Assembly (NCBI GenBank): GCA_002633005.1
Contig: NMRA01000028.1
Coordinates: 1,460,753 to 1,524,752 of the forward strand
DNA length: 64,000 bases
Direction: 5' to 3'
Source: Phoronis australis
Taxonomy: Eukaryota; Phoronida; Phoronidae
The position numbers were made by a program, and so were the translations under genes. Below are positions 22,790 to 34,000 of this stretch, piece by piece. How positions within the stretch are numbered: position 1 is the first letter of the stretch; the number at the start of each line of letters is the position of its first letter. The notes below the pieces were generated by a model. It had not been told where the DNA came from. It ran no database searches and was given only the letters and a program-made list of their open reading frames with translations.

Positions 22790-22880
22790 GTGTGTTTGAC
22801 ACTATTTCTTGTTCACAGAACTTGTTAAACACACCACAATGTTTTCTGTTTACAATTTTAATGAACACCTGATCAAACTC
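22790..22880 (-). repeat. Solitary reverse copy of the 86-bp tandem unit
   Basis: Its reverse complement carries GTGTTCATTA, ATTGTAAACAGAAAACA and GTGGTGTGTTTAAC in the same order as the array at 8866-9280. Confidence 0.6.
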
Positions 22881-23448
22881 TAGGTATATTTCTAGTCTAC
22901 TGTCATCTGAGGCACACTAACAGCCAAAAAGCATGCCTTATCATATTATATTATATTATATCATATTGATGTAGTAGTGTCAATATATAATAATTGATCT
23001 AGTCAGCAATGTGTCTTAATTCCAAATATATTCTTCCAATTCAAGATGGAAATTGTGATGGAATGTGACAAAAATAGCTTCGGTGTTTGAAAAATAAAAA
23101 TGTAATTTGAAAGAATAAAGCCATTCACAGGGCATGTCATGATGTGAGTTTGTGTATTCAGTTATAGTTGACAACACTCATCTCTTTATGTTTGCTTGTG
23201 AGGAGTGAAATTTATGTTGAAAAATATTAGAAAATGAAAGGAGTGAGTAGTAACCATGACTACATGTATTTGTTTTAACAAATGTGTTTATAGCAGTTAC
23301 AGGCATTATATTCTGCATGCTGTTTACATGCCAAGTGTGTCTTATAATGAATCAGTGCTGGTTAGGATTTAATTAAATGTTAAATGAATAACTAAGATAG
23401 GTGTTGGAATTCCCTGCAGTTACTCATGGATAAGGAGAATAAAATAAT

Positions 23449-23705
23449 AAAAGTAAAATGAGCTGGTACTAAAATATATTAAAATATTCCCCATGTTTCT
23501 AGGGGTACACTCTTTATCAAGGGCATGAAACAGACTGTCGAATAGATAAGGATAGATGTGTAAAAGAGCACAGATGATGGCATAGTGATACAGGTTCATC
23601 TGTGCTACTTTATGTATCTATCTATTTGGCAGTGGGTGTCATGCACTCGAAACATGGGGAATATTTGAATAGATTTTAGTACCCACCCTCGTCGTTTTAC
23701 TTTTA
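23449..23705. mobile_element. Foldback element of about 257 bp
   Basis: AAAAGTAAAA...GGTACTAAAATATATT...ATATTCCCCATGTTTC on the left pairs with the inverted series GAAACATGGGGAATAT...AGTACC...TTTTACTTTT on the right. Inside, GCACAGATGA and TCATCTGTGC also pair, so almost the whole element can form one hairpin. It is non-coding. Confidence 0.7.
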
Positions 23706-26590
23706 CTAAATATCAATGTACATGTAGGATCTGTAATTACCGGTCAGTTTCTCACTGGACATGTGTTGTAAATGTTATTATCATTCAATTCCGGACCTGT
23801 TTTAGCACCATGTTTTGACCAAAATTGTTTAAAACACAAGTAGTTGTTATGATTGTTATTTTATGGCCTTGTTGTTGGTAGCTTCTTCATGTAAATGTTT
23901 GTGTGTTTCACAAAAAACAAGCACTCTGTTTAAAAAAACATTAGGTTATATTTAGGTCTGTTTCCAAACTATATTTTCTCTAGTTGCCTGGTAACATATT
24001 TTTCCTCTACACTTTGTAATACTAAGTCAGACGTGGTTTTCATCCACTTGCTATTAGGAGGTATATTCCCTCAAAAGTGTTTACAAATCTGATGGTGCTC
24101 AACTTGTGTATTTTACTAGACCATGTTTTAGTACCCAGTGCTTTAGAGCACTTGTTAAACAGACTTCAAATTATACTGTATTCGTGGTAACCCTATGTTG
24201 TTTTGTTTTGTTTCTTGCCAAGACTTGGTTAATGAATCGGGTAACGTCTTACCCAAGAAAGGATGGTGTGGACCCCTTGAGGAGATAGAATTCATTGTGT
24301 CAGTATATGGAATCCCGAATGGCACTCTGGGTGAAATATTAGTCAGGTAGTACTTTGGTAATACTGCCACGCCCTGCCTCAGTTGTCACTTCTTTGCACC
24401 ACCGCTGAATTAGCTTTGGAGAGAAACACCTTCTTACGGTGTATTATTCTAAGGAATGGGCTGAAACCTGTATTGTGTCACATAACAGTTTGATTGTGAA
24501 CTCGTTAGTGTTACTGTAGATGCGCGTACACTCCGAGCTGCGCCTATTTATACGCGGAAATCGGGTGCTTGCGGCCATTTGAGTAAAACCGTGCTTGCTT
24601 GAAAGTGGCGCTCTGGATATGGGCGCATCTGATTCATTTTTTGATTTTTTAGCCGTCGTGGAATGTAGCAAGTGGGCTGGCATAACATACGCCTGGAGAT
24701 ACGAAACACTGGAGTGATGAGTTTTCTTTGAAAAAAACGCATTACTTAGGTTATAGGCGCATATGTGGTAGGTTATCATGGGCAGGGTGGCAGCGCCCCT
24801 CCCCCCCCTCTGGAATTTGGGTGGAAGCGGGTGACCGGGAGGGTATGTGCTCCCAATAATTTGTATGGCTGAGAGTTAACCTTCGTTGCGAACGGTAAAG
24901 GTGTAGAAGGAGTAGAGAGACAGCGAAACGTGTAGAAGAGAGAAAACCGAGAGGTTTGTCAACTACCAGTTTAATATGCTTTGGTGACCCTGGCCAGAAC
25001 AATTCTGTTAGGGATCGAGACCCAGATTAATGAAAAAATACTGTATGGATCGGTCGTCTGCGATCGCTTGAAAACATGCTCTTATTTATACTTACTCCAA
25101 AAACGTATGGTTAAATTTGTGTGCAGATTTTCCAGAGCGAATTGATTGAATTTTATAAAATGCAAAACTATTTCTTCAGGAACCGCTTTTTAGCTGGACA
25201 TAATTGAGTCATCTGCAGCTCGACCGTTTTCCTTTTTCTTGGCACTATGTCATTTCATACAAGTCCAGCTCTTGAACGGGTCCCGCTGGTGGCCTCGTGG
25301 TAAACCTTTTGTTTTTTAGTCTCCTCTCAAGGACGGGACTCTAATGAAAAAATCAATTGCCTTTTCTTTAGTTTTTGGGAAACCGTTCATGTTAAGAGGG
25401 TGACTCGCTGACCATTCCCTCGTGGTAGAATCATTGCCACAGTGACTGTTTTTTAATGATATTAACACTGGAGTGTTTTGGCAGCATGACTTTATGGACC
25501 TTCTTCAGAAAGAGTCCCTTCTTGGAAAAGCAGCCGCGGCAATTTTCCTATATTGTACCCTATAAATCAGAAACTGTCAACAATTCACGAGAGGAAATAG
25601 AGAATTAACGCGATTTGGTAATGAAACCCACATAGAAGCACATATGAAGCATCAAGAAATGTGGCCAAAAATGTGAGACAGTCATGCGCGCACCCAGGGG
25701 GGCAGGGACTCGGGGGTCCGCCTCAGAGAAACAAAACGCCCGAGAAAACGAGACAAAAGTTCACTAACATGCTATAAACATTCCCACTAAATAAGATTGG
25801 CCCAAACGCCGCCTATCAGGGTAAAAGGTGGTGTTTGGCCGATTGAACTAGACCGTATTTATCCACCTTGGCTGAGTCGCGCTCGGGTCACATCAATGGG
25901 ATCCCGCCAAGATGCTCTATTCATCGAGTCACGAGCGAAGATAATTGGCTTCGCTCATGCGGATATGATCAGCTGATTACAATCTAGCGTAGCAAACTGT
26001 ACTTTTTATGGAGAGGGTTTTACGTAGTTTTTACTGTAATATTTGAAAAGAGGGCGGGAGCGAAAACAAATATGAGTACAACTTTGAATTTTTCAAATCG
26101 GCCCAGAATAAGAGATTTTGCAACACAGCAACACTCACGACTACTTTCATTTGGCTCGCACGAATACAAAAATATAGGACCCAAGTTATTTAGATTTTGG
26201 AACTCATGCATTGCAATATTCAAAATACGTTTATTGTGAATCTTACAAGTTGCATAACGACGTTGTTTAATTTCATTGTACTCATTCATTGTCATCCGTC
26301 AAATCGGAAATTTCCGAGATGTGATCAGCGGCGTGCGCGTATATGTACAAAACACGTGATTGTTAAGTTCCTGAAGTACGAAAATTAAGAAACTTTAGGA
26401 TGCCGTTAAATTATTGACACGATAAAACGAATTTGGATTTTGGCTGTTGTCTTTATACAGCGAGATGGCTGATCACTGCGTCAGTGTCTCCGTTAGACCC
26501 AGAAATTTCACACAGCCCGGGTAGTTCACCTCGTCACCTCGCCCCCAACATGTAGATCGAGCCTTGGACTATTACACCCGATTTCATAAC
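23706..26590. other. Intergenic, no gene recognised
   Basis: Reading frames of 60-110 codons at 24100-25000 and 26020-26390 have no recognisable motifs. A CATGCGCGCACCCAGG word at about 25683 followed by a CCGCCTCAGAG block (to 25765) is one end of a dispersed repeat, in reverse of the copy at 30845-30935. Confidence 0.45.
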
Positions 26591-26956
26591 GGTGGTTTAA
26601 AGTTAAACCTGGTTTAAACTGGACTTAGACCAGGCTTAAAGATAATTTGCATTTCATAAAGGTAGCTTAACTTTTAGACCAGTGGTCTAGTAAAACCTGG
26701 TTTAACTCCAATTTAGACCTGGTCTAAGTCAGTTTCATTTCAACAACGAAGTCTATATTCTTTAGATCTGTATTAACATCTTAAACCAGGTTTAACTTTA
26801 GACTTGGTCAGACCTAGGTTTATCTGTTAAATATGACAGACTTGCATGATATAGGTGCAACTGAATGAGGTCGCGGTGTGCATTTACGACGCAGTTTTAG
26901 AGTGAAAATGGATTATTTTCAATATTCAGTTTTACGACGACACAAGATCAAACGTA

Positions 26957-27113
26957 GCAGGGGCGGATCCACGACTTTCAAAGGGAGGGCCAGGGTCGGT
27001 CAAGGACATTTTAAAAGGGGGGTCCAAGTCAACAATTTGAAAATTATAGATTTGATCTCACTAAAATCAAGCAAAAAGGGAGTCTGGACCCCTTGACCCC
27101 TTGGATCCGCCTT
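26957..27113. mobile_element. Nested 157-bp GGCGGATCCA mini-element
   Basis: AGGGGCGGATCCACG on the left is mirrored by CTTGGATCCGCCTTT on the right. The G-rich interior (GGGTCCAAG, GTCTGGACCCCTTGA) resembles other GTGGCGGATC-type ends at about 27886, 30093-30405 and 31495, a family that appears several times between the genes. Confidence 0.5.
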
Positions 27114-27115
27114 TG

Positions 27116-27262
27116 TGTAGACCAGTTCGTGCTGGATAGAGTCCTGCGATTCTTCAGAATACGACTGGTCGAGCAGGACGTCATCGTCATAAGCGCTACG
27201 GGTTTGACTGAAGACAGCATTTTCTGATTCTTCTGAGTTCCACCTCCATTGGTCTCCGATTT
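27116..27262 (-). pseudogene. Acidic minus-strand reading-frame relic
   Basis: Read on the minus strand the 49 codons are open and protein-like: Glu/Asp/Ser-rich, with YDDDVLLDQSYSEESQDS near the end. The frame is interrupted by the nested element at 27113. It lies downstream, in minus orientation, of the Cys/His repeat at 27609-27319 and could be the tail of the same dead gene. No family is recognised. Confidence 0.35.
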
Positions 27263-27318
27263 AATGTTACCGGGAAGGGGTCTTGCCCCCCCCTTGGCCG
27301 CGAAAAATAAACACTAAA

Positions 27319-27611
27319 ATGGCAAGGAAATAAATTTGGACATTTATGATATTACGGCTAATCGTGAGCATGTACTTTAATGTGTGTATACGTGTGTTGG
27401 TCACACACATTACATTTTTCCTAATGTGAAAAGCTTTTACACCTTTTTCGCAAACGTCTGCACTNATGGCACGGAAATAAATTTGGACATTTATGATAAT
27501 ACGGGTAATCGTGAGCATGTACTTTAATGTGTGTATACGTGTGTTGGTCACACACATTACATTTTTCCTCATGAGAAAAGCTTTTACACCTGTTTCGCAA
27601 ATGTCTGCACT
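27319..27611 (-). pseudogene. Cys/His-rich 49-residue repeat, two copies, one broken
   Basis: Two 147-bp direct copies (27319-27464 and 27466-27611) flank a single N at 27465. On the minus strand the copy nearer 27611 is open and reads with zinc-finger-like spacing (KCNVCDQHTYTHIKVHAHD, then YYHKC). The other copy has the same text but three in-frame stops. A TAG lies just upstream, so no intact start is seen. This is probably a relic of a zinc-binding protein; the N suggests the second copy may be an assembly overlap. Confidence 0.4.
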
Positions 27612-27876
27612 GATTCTACTAGTGTGTGCCATTGTATACCCACGTGATCAAGGTTTCATTGAAGCACTTCAATAGTTTCTTTGTTGGGTTAATCCAGATC
27701 GACACAGCAGGTTGGCTTAGATACTTTAAACCTGGTTTTACTAAACCGGCTCCCTGGTCTAACAAAACCAGGCTTTCAGACTTTTGGCACGTTGGTTAAA
27801 TGCAAATTGGGTCTAAAATTAGACCAGGTGTAGGAAGACCAGGTTTAAGTCTTAAACCTGGTTTTGTTAAACCACC

Positions 27877-28429
27877 ACAGTGGCGAATCTATGTTTTTAG
27901 TAAGGGGGGCGGGGTTAGGATTCCCGCAAACGTCGAATCCGAGGCGTGTGGCGCCGAGCGGGGAGGGGAGGTCGGGATGGGGGTTTACACATGAACTTGG
28001 CTGATAAGTTTCGTGAAACCATATTTGTGCACATCTGGGTATAAGTCACATCACCAGCAAAATTTTTTGTTGGAGCATCTGCTTACACACACCTTTTTAG
28101 CATACGAAAAAGTGTGGTGTGTATACAGGGGCTTAGACAACTACCAAATATTGAAGAGCATAAGGAGCATCGACGGGGCGTAAAAACTTGAATATCAGAT
28201 GATCGCAACAGCCTCAAGTTGTTTAAGAATGAAGACCTGTACTGTTAGTCCGGAAATAAACATGTGTTCTGTCTCGTTATGAGAAAAATTGGCGAACGGT
28301 GGTGCTCTCAGCAATTAAGTATCACTTTATTAAGCTGAATCATGTTGACAACAATTGAAAAACGTCAAATGTATCAGGAAACAAATCATCTGAAAACAGT
28401 TTCACGAAACCGTGGCGAAAAGATATTCA
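27877..28429. other. Intergenic, repeat ends only
   Basis: A CAGTGGCGAATCTATG end at about 27878 is followed by a G-rich block ending GGAGGTCGGGATGGGGG. The same combination occurs at about 31495-31610. No gene is seen. Confidence 0.4.
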
Positions 28430-28700
28430 GGAGCAGTTCGCAGAGGGACCAGATGTACACTGAGAGTACACAAAAACTCTGGCCTGGCCCGTCACGAGAC
28501 CAAAAGTACACCTGTGCTCATTATCCCTATAAAAATAGTCGATCTGTCGCGGGACCAAACAATACTGGCTGAGATAAATAGTTTTACAAAGCACACTTTG
28601 GTAAAAAACATCACAAGACTAGTTCGCCGAGAGACCAGAAGTACACTGAAACTCGATATTTACACAAATCAAGCTGGCCTGGTCCGTCGCGAGACCTAAA
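28430..28700 (+). repeat. Degenerate array of GTCGCGAGACC words
   Basis: Five variants of CGTCGCGAGACCAAAAGTACA occur at about 28436, 28489, 28546, 28623 and 28684, some followed by ACACTGA. Spacing is irregular, 53-77 bp. It looks like an old satellite or a cluster of protein-binding sites. Reading frames across it are not convincing genes. Confidence 0.45.
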
Positions 28701-29079
28701 GCGTACTTTGCAAAAAAAATTGAATTGAAAACTTCTCTCTAGACACTTTTTAATACCTAGTGGTAGCTCATACGTGTAGTTTACACTTCTGGTGGTCAAC
28801 TGTTGCGAGAGGTTGTCTAGGAAGGGTTTTCGCACCGTTCTGTAGTACTCACTGGAAGAAACAAGTATTGAGTACAGATTTAACTACGCACTACGTGAAA
28901 TAAGATTTTGGATATGAAACAGATAGACTCAAGTCGAAATACAAGCCAGAATCAGTTTCTGTGCGCTCGTAGACCCTTTGCTGTACTGGGTAAATTTGGC
29001 ATGTCCAAAAATAATTTCTATTTCGTTTTTATTGTACACAAGCATAAAAAACATTATTACAAACTGTGTATAATTATAA

Positions 29080-29883
29080 CTTATTACCTGGGTGTTTCTC
29101 CGGGAACGTTGGTCCTATCTTTCTGTTGTCTAGACTGCCGAGGAATGTGTACATCAGATCCAATGGTTTGCTGCTCTTGGAACCATTCTACCCAGACATC
29201 TTGGACGTCGCTTGCACTTCGTCAACTGCTGTGTCAATGAGCTTGTACGCCTCTACATTGTCAACATCTCGTTTCGCAGCTCAGTTGGCACTAAGCCCCC
29301 TGAGATAACCAAGTCCATTCAAAAGAGTTACAGCGTGCGCACTAAATTCGATCCGTTCATCATGGACTACTTCAAACCTTGACGATGTATCCCAGGACCC
29401 ATTTGCATCTCTTGCAATTTTCGAAATTAACGTCCCAATGTCTGAACGCTTGAAACGTGAAGTACTAACATCAAAAAAATGCCGATGGGCATGGGCGTTT
29501 CTTCGGGTGGGCCTTTCTGCGGAAATCCCCAGTATAGAAAACGGCAGTGGTGCTTATTGCAGGTAGAAAGTCGGTAGGTGTTGAGGTCAGCACTAGGGCT
29601 CCTTAGGAGGCCCGTTGAACATCGCACGACTCCCGCAAGACTTTGTTGTGAAAATACAGCCTCCCCGCAAATTCTGGTACTGTACACTGTTCGCGAACGC
29701 GGTCACTTTGTCAATGTGAGTGCCCCCTTGGTCATTCCTTTTGTATAGACATAACTTGTTAGAGTGCATCTTCAAAAACAGATTCGCGACCAGACCACGG
29801 CGCAGGCCACAATAGCAATTCTTCCGAAAACGAGTTTTTTTTTCAAGTTTTACATGTACACTGTATGATATCGCGTAAGACAA
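29080..29883 (-). pseudogene. Decayed minus-strand coding region, family unknown
   Basis: Read from 29883 downward, one frame is protein-like for 97 codons (with LVANLFLKMHSNKLCLYKR and a later GGCIFTTKSCG). After a frame change, a second protein-like frame runs from about 29555 to 29080 with text such as GTLISKIARDANGSWD and EAYKLIDTAVDEVQATSK. It has two internal stops (TGA near 29281-29283, TAG near 29189-29191). Composition is balanced over about 250 codons, unlike neighbouring frames. Probably a dead transposon gene or pseudogene; I do not recognise the family. Confidence 0.45.
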
Positions 29884-30092
29884 CTTTACTATACATCAGT
29901 CAAATTCGAGTTACAAACGTGTGGGGTGTAATAGGATGACATGGCATGACAGATGAGGTAAAAAAGGTTGCACGTCAATTCGCCTGAATACCAGGATTGC
30001 GGCACCACAGTATTTCCCCTAATCAAATCAAAACATATCTTAGAGTAAAGAAACTAGTTACCTAAAGAAATCAGCTATAGGGCTTCTCTTTC

Positions 30093-30405
30093 AGCGGTGG
30101 ATCCATCTAAAATTCAGAAGTGTCGTCGGAAGCGCGCGTACAATTGATCTCCGGGGTTTTGCCGACGAGCCACGAAGACTCGAAACGCGTTGATTTTCAT
30201 AACAGCAATTCACAATGCAAAAAAAAAATAAAGTGAACCCCCTCGTTTTTTTCCAAGTTGGTTTTCTTGGGGTTTACACACGCTAGCGATGCCGTTTTTG
30301 TTTTGCTGGAGACGTTTTTGTTGTTTTTTTTTTCTAATTTTTGGGTCCTGACCCGAGGGGGGGCTTAAACCCCCTGAACCCCTCCCGTAGATCCGCCACT
30401 GCCAG
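30093..30405. mobile_element. Possible GGCGGATC-ended element
   Basis: CAGCGGTGGATCCATC at 30093 faces GTAGATCCGCCACTGC ending at 30405, matching the GTGGCGGATC family ends seen elsewhere. The inverted match is only about 14 bp with mismatches, so the pairing is tentative. Confidence 0.35.
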
Positions 30406-30673
30406 GTCTGCTAATTCTCAACCTCTCTTTTCAAAAGTTGCGGGGGTAGATGTTTCTGCTTAACCCCTTTTTCGAAATTTGGCTTATTGGAACCCGTGCG
30501 GGTTCCGCAAACTTGCTGACACACCTGCGGGCATCTTGTCAATATGAGTGACCCCCGGGCTCGGTCGTCTAGACGGTCAGTTCATTCAAGTACTGGAATC
30601 ACGTCTCCTAACTGCAGTGAAGTGATATAAATGAACACTCCGTTTATATGAGGGAAGGGGGTTTTGACACGCT

Positions 30674-30940
30674 ATGCATGCGCGCACCCATCCTAAAAAT
30701 GGGGTACTCGAATTTTTGAGAATGTGGACATTTTACTAAGATTCACGGGGTACGTTCAGAGCTATAAATATTGCATTCGAATTTTGGTAGTTCTTCAGTG
30801 TTTTGAGTTTTTAGTAGGCCTAGATTTTTGTTTCGTTCTACTTTTTCGGATCTCTGAGGCGGACCTTTTGCCCACTTCGCTTAATGGGGAGGGGGTCGTT
30901 TGAGACGCCGAGCTCCCCTGGGTGCGTGCATGCTAGATCT
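30674..30940. mobile_element. Element with GCATGCGCGCACCCA inverted ends
   Basis: ATGCATGCGCGCACCCA at about 30677 pairs with TGGGTGCGTGCATGC near 30920-30935. The right half contains CTGAGGCGGACCTTTTGCCC and CGCTTAATGGGG, also seen at 17735-17840 and, reversed, at 25683-25765. It lies just upstream of the STUB1 promoter region. Confidence 0.55.
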
Positions 30941-31095
30941 CGATCGAGCTAGCTCAGTCACGCAACAATGGGTACCCGCGGTGTTTACCACAACTCCTGC
31001 ATGATCACTACGGGCTTATGTGCAGGGTTTTACGGTAAGCGCAACAATGACTAAATGTGTAGCGCCCTCTTATGTGATTAGAAAAAGTTAGGATC
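30941..31095 (+). promoter_or_regulatory. Presumed STUB1 promoter and 5' UTR
   Basis: The stretch between the last repeat end and the STUB1 ATG has no TATA box. An in-frame TGA at 31075-31077 lies 18 bp upstream of the ATG, which fixes the start codon for an unspliced 5' end. The regulatory role is inferred from position only. Confidence 0.35.
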
Positions 31096-34000
31096 ATGGC
31101 GAATGTTTCGGCTTTTGAGTTTAAAGAACAAGGCAATCGCTGTTTCTCTACTAGGAAATATGCTGACGCTGCTGCCTATTATTCCAAGGCAATAGTGAGT
31201 ATCATGTGCAGGTAGAGTGATCGAATTATGATATAAAAGGAACGAAGCTAAGTGATGTGAGAGTCACGACTCGCTCGGAATTAGGGACCGCCAAAACATG
31301 CATTACAACATGTCAGCTGGTCACCTCATGTGTACTGAATATTGACAAACTATAACAGTGAAAAGGTTCAAAATAGACACCAGTGCCAAATAAACAAGTG
31401 GCTTGACAAACAGACAAGTAGTTTGCTAAACAGGCAAGTTATTCGTCAAATAAACTGGTCAAGAATGCTATGGTTTTCCAAACAGACAAGTCACCGTGGC
31501 GGATCTAGGATATCACATGGGGGGCCCAACATTTTGTGTGTAAACATTTGCTCCAAGCACGATTGTGGATGCGCATAGCACCGAATGGGGGGAGGTCGGG
31601 AGGGGGGGTTGCTAGTGACCCACTATTCAACTGCTGTGTTTTACTTTTAGCACGTCAGCGTCATAAGAGCAACGTGTAAATAAAATCATTCTAAAAAATC
31701 TAAATGAATAATCTTTGAGTTAATTATGATGTAGTTGCAATTATTAGCATAGTCTTTTAAGGTAGCGTTCTCTGAAATTTCAGACAGTATAGTTTGCAGG
31801 TATTACTGTACTTAAACATTGATGTTGAAAACCTTTTTAGTTAGATATATTCAGATGGATAAGTACAGGTTTGCATGATACATCTTCAATTATAACATAA
31901 GCCCCTGGAAAGCTTTAAGTAAATAATTTGAAGATGATGTTTGTAATTCTTCTGTTCTCGGAATGCTTTCATGTTTGTTTATTGTGTGTGTCTTCTTAAT
32001 TTCCAGGTAAAAAATCCTCAAGTAGCTACATTCTTCACCAATAGAGCGCTCTGTCATCTTAAACTTAAACAATGGACACATGCTTTGCAAGACTGCAAAC
32101 AGGCTTTGGAACTTGATAAAAATCTGGTGAAAGGACATTTCTTTTATGGCCAAGCCCTGTTAGAGTTAGAAATGTTTGACGAAGCAATTGCTTCCTTGAC
32201 AAAAGGTAGGTTCAAACTGAAGAAAGAAAATTTTGCTGTTGGTTCATATGTGAAATTGCATTCGGTTTTACCACATGCTGGATTTTTGATTTAGGGTATG
32301 ATACAAGTACACATTCCAACTGCTGCAAATAATTTGAAGTATTAAAGTCATGTATTGCCATGCGTATTTTATAAAAGTTATGTGTACAGTAATTCTTATG
32401 CTTTATTGTCTGTGTGTACCATATTACAGCCCACAATCTCACCAAAGATCAAAGACTTAACTTTGGCGATGAAATAACAGGTGCCTTGAGAAATGCAAAG
32501 AAAAGGCGTTTTGCTCTTGCTGAGGAAAAGAGACTTCAAGAAGAAATTACTTTGCAAACTTATTTGTTGGAGCTAATTGACAATGAAAGGCATAGGTAAG
32601 TCAAATTGTGGGATTTTGTTTTTAGCATTTGAAGTGTGTGATTGGTTGTTAACTCTTTGTGTTTGTGAGATACCAGTTACTGAAGCTTATAACAAGTATG
32701 TCCTTTACCGCGATCTTTAATTATCCAGTGTTTCATTGGATGGTTTAGCCTGAAAGCACAGTTGGTTCTAACCTACAAACATATGAGCATTATTAAAATT
32801 GCTATGAGCCCACACTTACGCTTGATTTTGATCACAAACTGGTCAAAGCTTGTCTCACCTTGTGTCACATTAGAAATTCAGTAGATCTGAGAGTTTGTTA
32901 TTCCTCAAGACCAGTTTCGACATCTTGGCTTAGTCTGGTATGTCATTTTATGTACCAAGTGCATAACTGCCGTTCATTCTGCCATCCATATTGCTTTTGA
33001 CGCATAAAATGACTAGATTGGTCAAGTCACTTTTTGAGCTGGGTTTTGAGCGATAAGAACCTTCGACATTTCACGAGCCCAGAAATGTAAATAGGGAACA
33101 AATTGGTAATTACTATAAACAATTTAAACAAGAAATTGGTCTTATGAGAGAGAGCGGGCTCATAGTAGCTTTACACATTTGTTTCTTTAATACAACTCTT
33201 ATTATCTTATTAACGACGACATGACGATAGTTATAATTTTCCGTCTATGTGAAATTATCCGTAGATGGAAAATTGTTAGTAACTTTTGTTGTGTCATCTT
33301 TAACGAGAGTCATATTATAGAGGACATTCTGCTGAATTATACTGAATTAGTTTCTTTCAGTAAAATGTGATGCATTATCTGTTTCAGACAGACTATGGAG
33401 GTGCAGGAGTTAACTGGTGATAACAGCTGTCAGTCTGAAATTGACAAAATAGAAAAAGAGCATGTATGTCGTTACTTAATAATTGTGCCTCGTTAAAATC
33501 TAAATGGAAAGTACATTTCAAAATTGTTCATTCAGAAAACTCCATGACCTGCTTATGCTATTTTATTAAATGTACATTTCAAATTGACATGGTGACCTTC
33601 TAACCCCAGGGTCACATTGTTCCCACACAGAACACTCCCATGCTCTCTGGACTTGTTGTTATTTCCCATTTAGTTCACTTTTGATTTTAACATGTTTCCT
33701 CGTTCTTGTTAGGCCAAAAAAGCATACTTAATTTTGGTGTGTGTTCACTCCTGAAATGATTTTTTGAACAGACAGACTAACACATGCAAGCTATTTTTTG
33801 GCCCTTCATTGACTAAAAATAGATTATGATCACTGGGCTTGGTGGTTGCTAGTTGTTTTCTTTGAAGTGTATTTTCATGTGTTAAACTGATTTTACATGT
33901 TATTCTATTGTGTTTTCAGGCTCAAAAGATAAATGAAGTTAAAAACATATTTAAGCTGGTTGATGACAAAAGAAAAATGAGGGATGTTCCTGATTATTTA

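Larger units (their letters stand above)
20710..23448. other. MFSD6 3' UTR and intergenic DNA, no further gene seen
   Basis: After the MFSD6 stop, candidate poly(A) signals occur at about 20904 and 23113. The stretch is AT-rich with a short TATTA tract near 22945-22970, and holds a tRNA-like sequence and one inverted copy of the 86-bp tandem unit. No frame has convincing coding character. Confidence 0.5.
26591..27876. mobile_element. 1.3-kb element with many AAACCTGGTTT palindromic words
   Basis: The termini are GGTGGTTTAA (26591) and TTAAACCACC (ending 27876). Both subterminal regions are packed with AAACCTGGTTT, TTAAACCAGG and GACCAGG words in both orientations (about 26600-26815 and 27725-27870). 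The interior contains a nested mini-element (26957-27113) and a minus-strand Cys/His-rich reading-frame relic. Repeated near-palindromic subterminal words suggest transposase-binding sites. The superfamily is not proven. Confidence 0.65.

Noticed and set aside
32801-33166. Possible element with GCTATGAGCCC/GGGCTCATAG ends in a STUB1 intron
   Set aside because: Only about 10 bp pair and there is no target duplication or second copy in the window.
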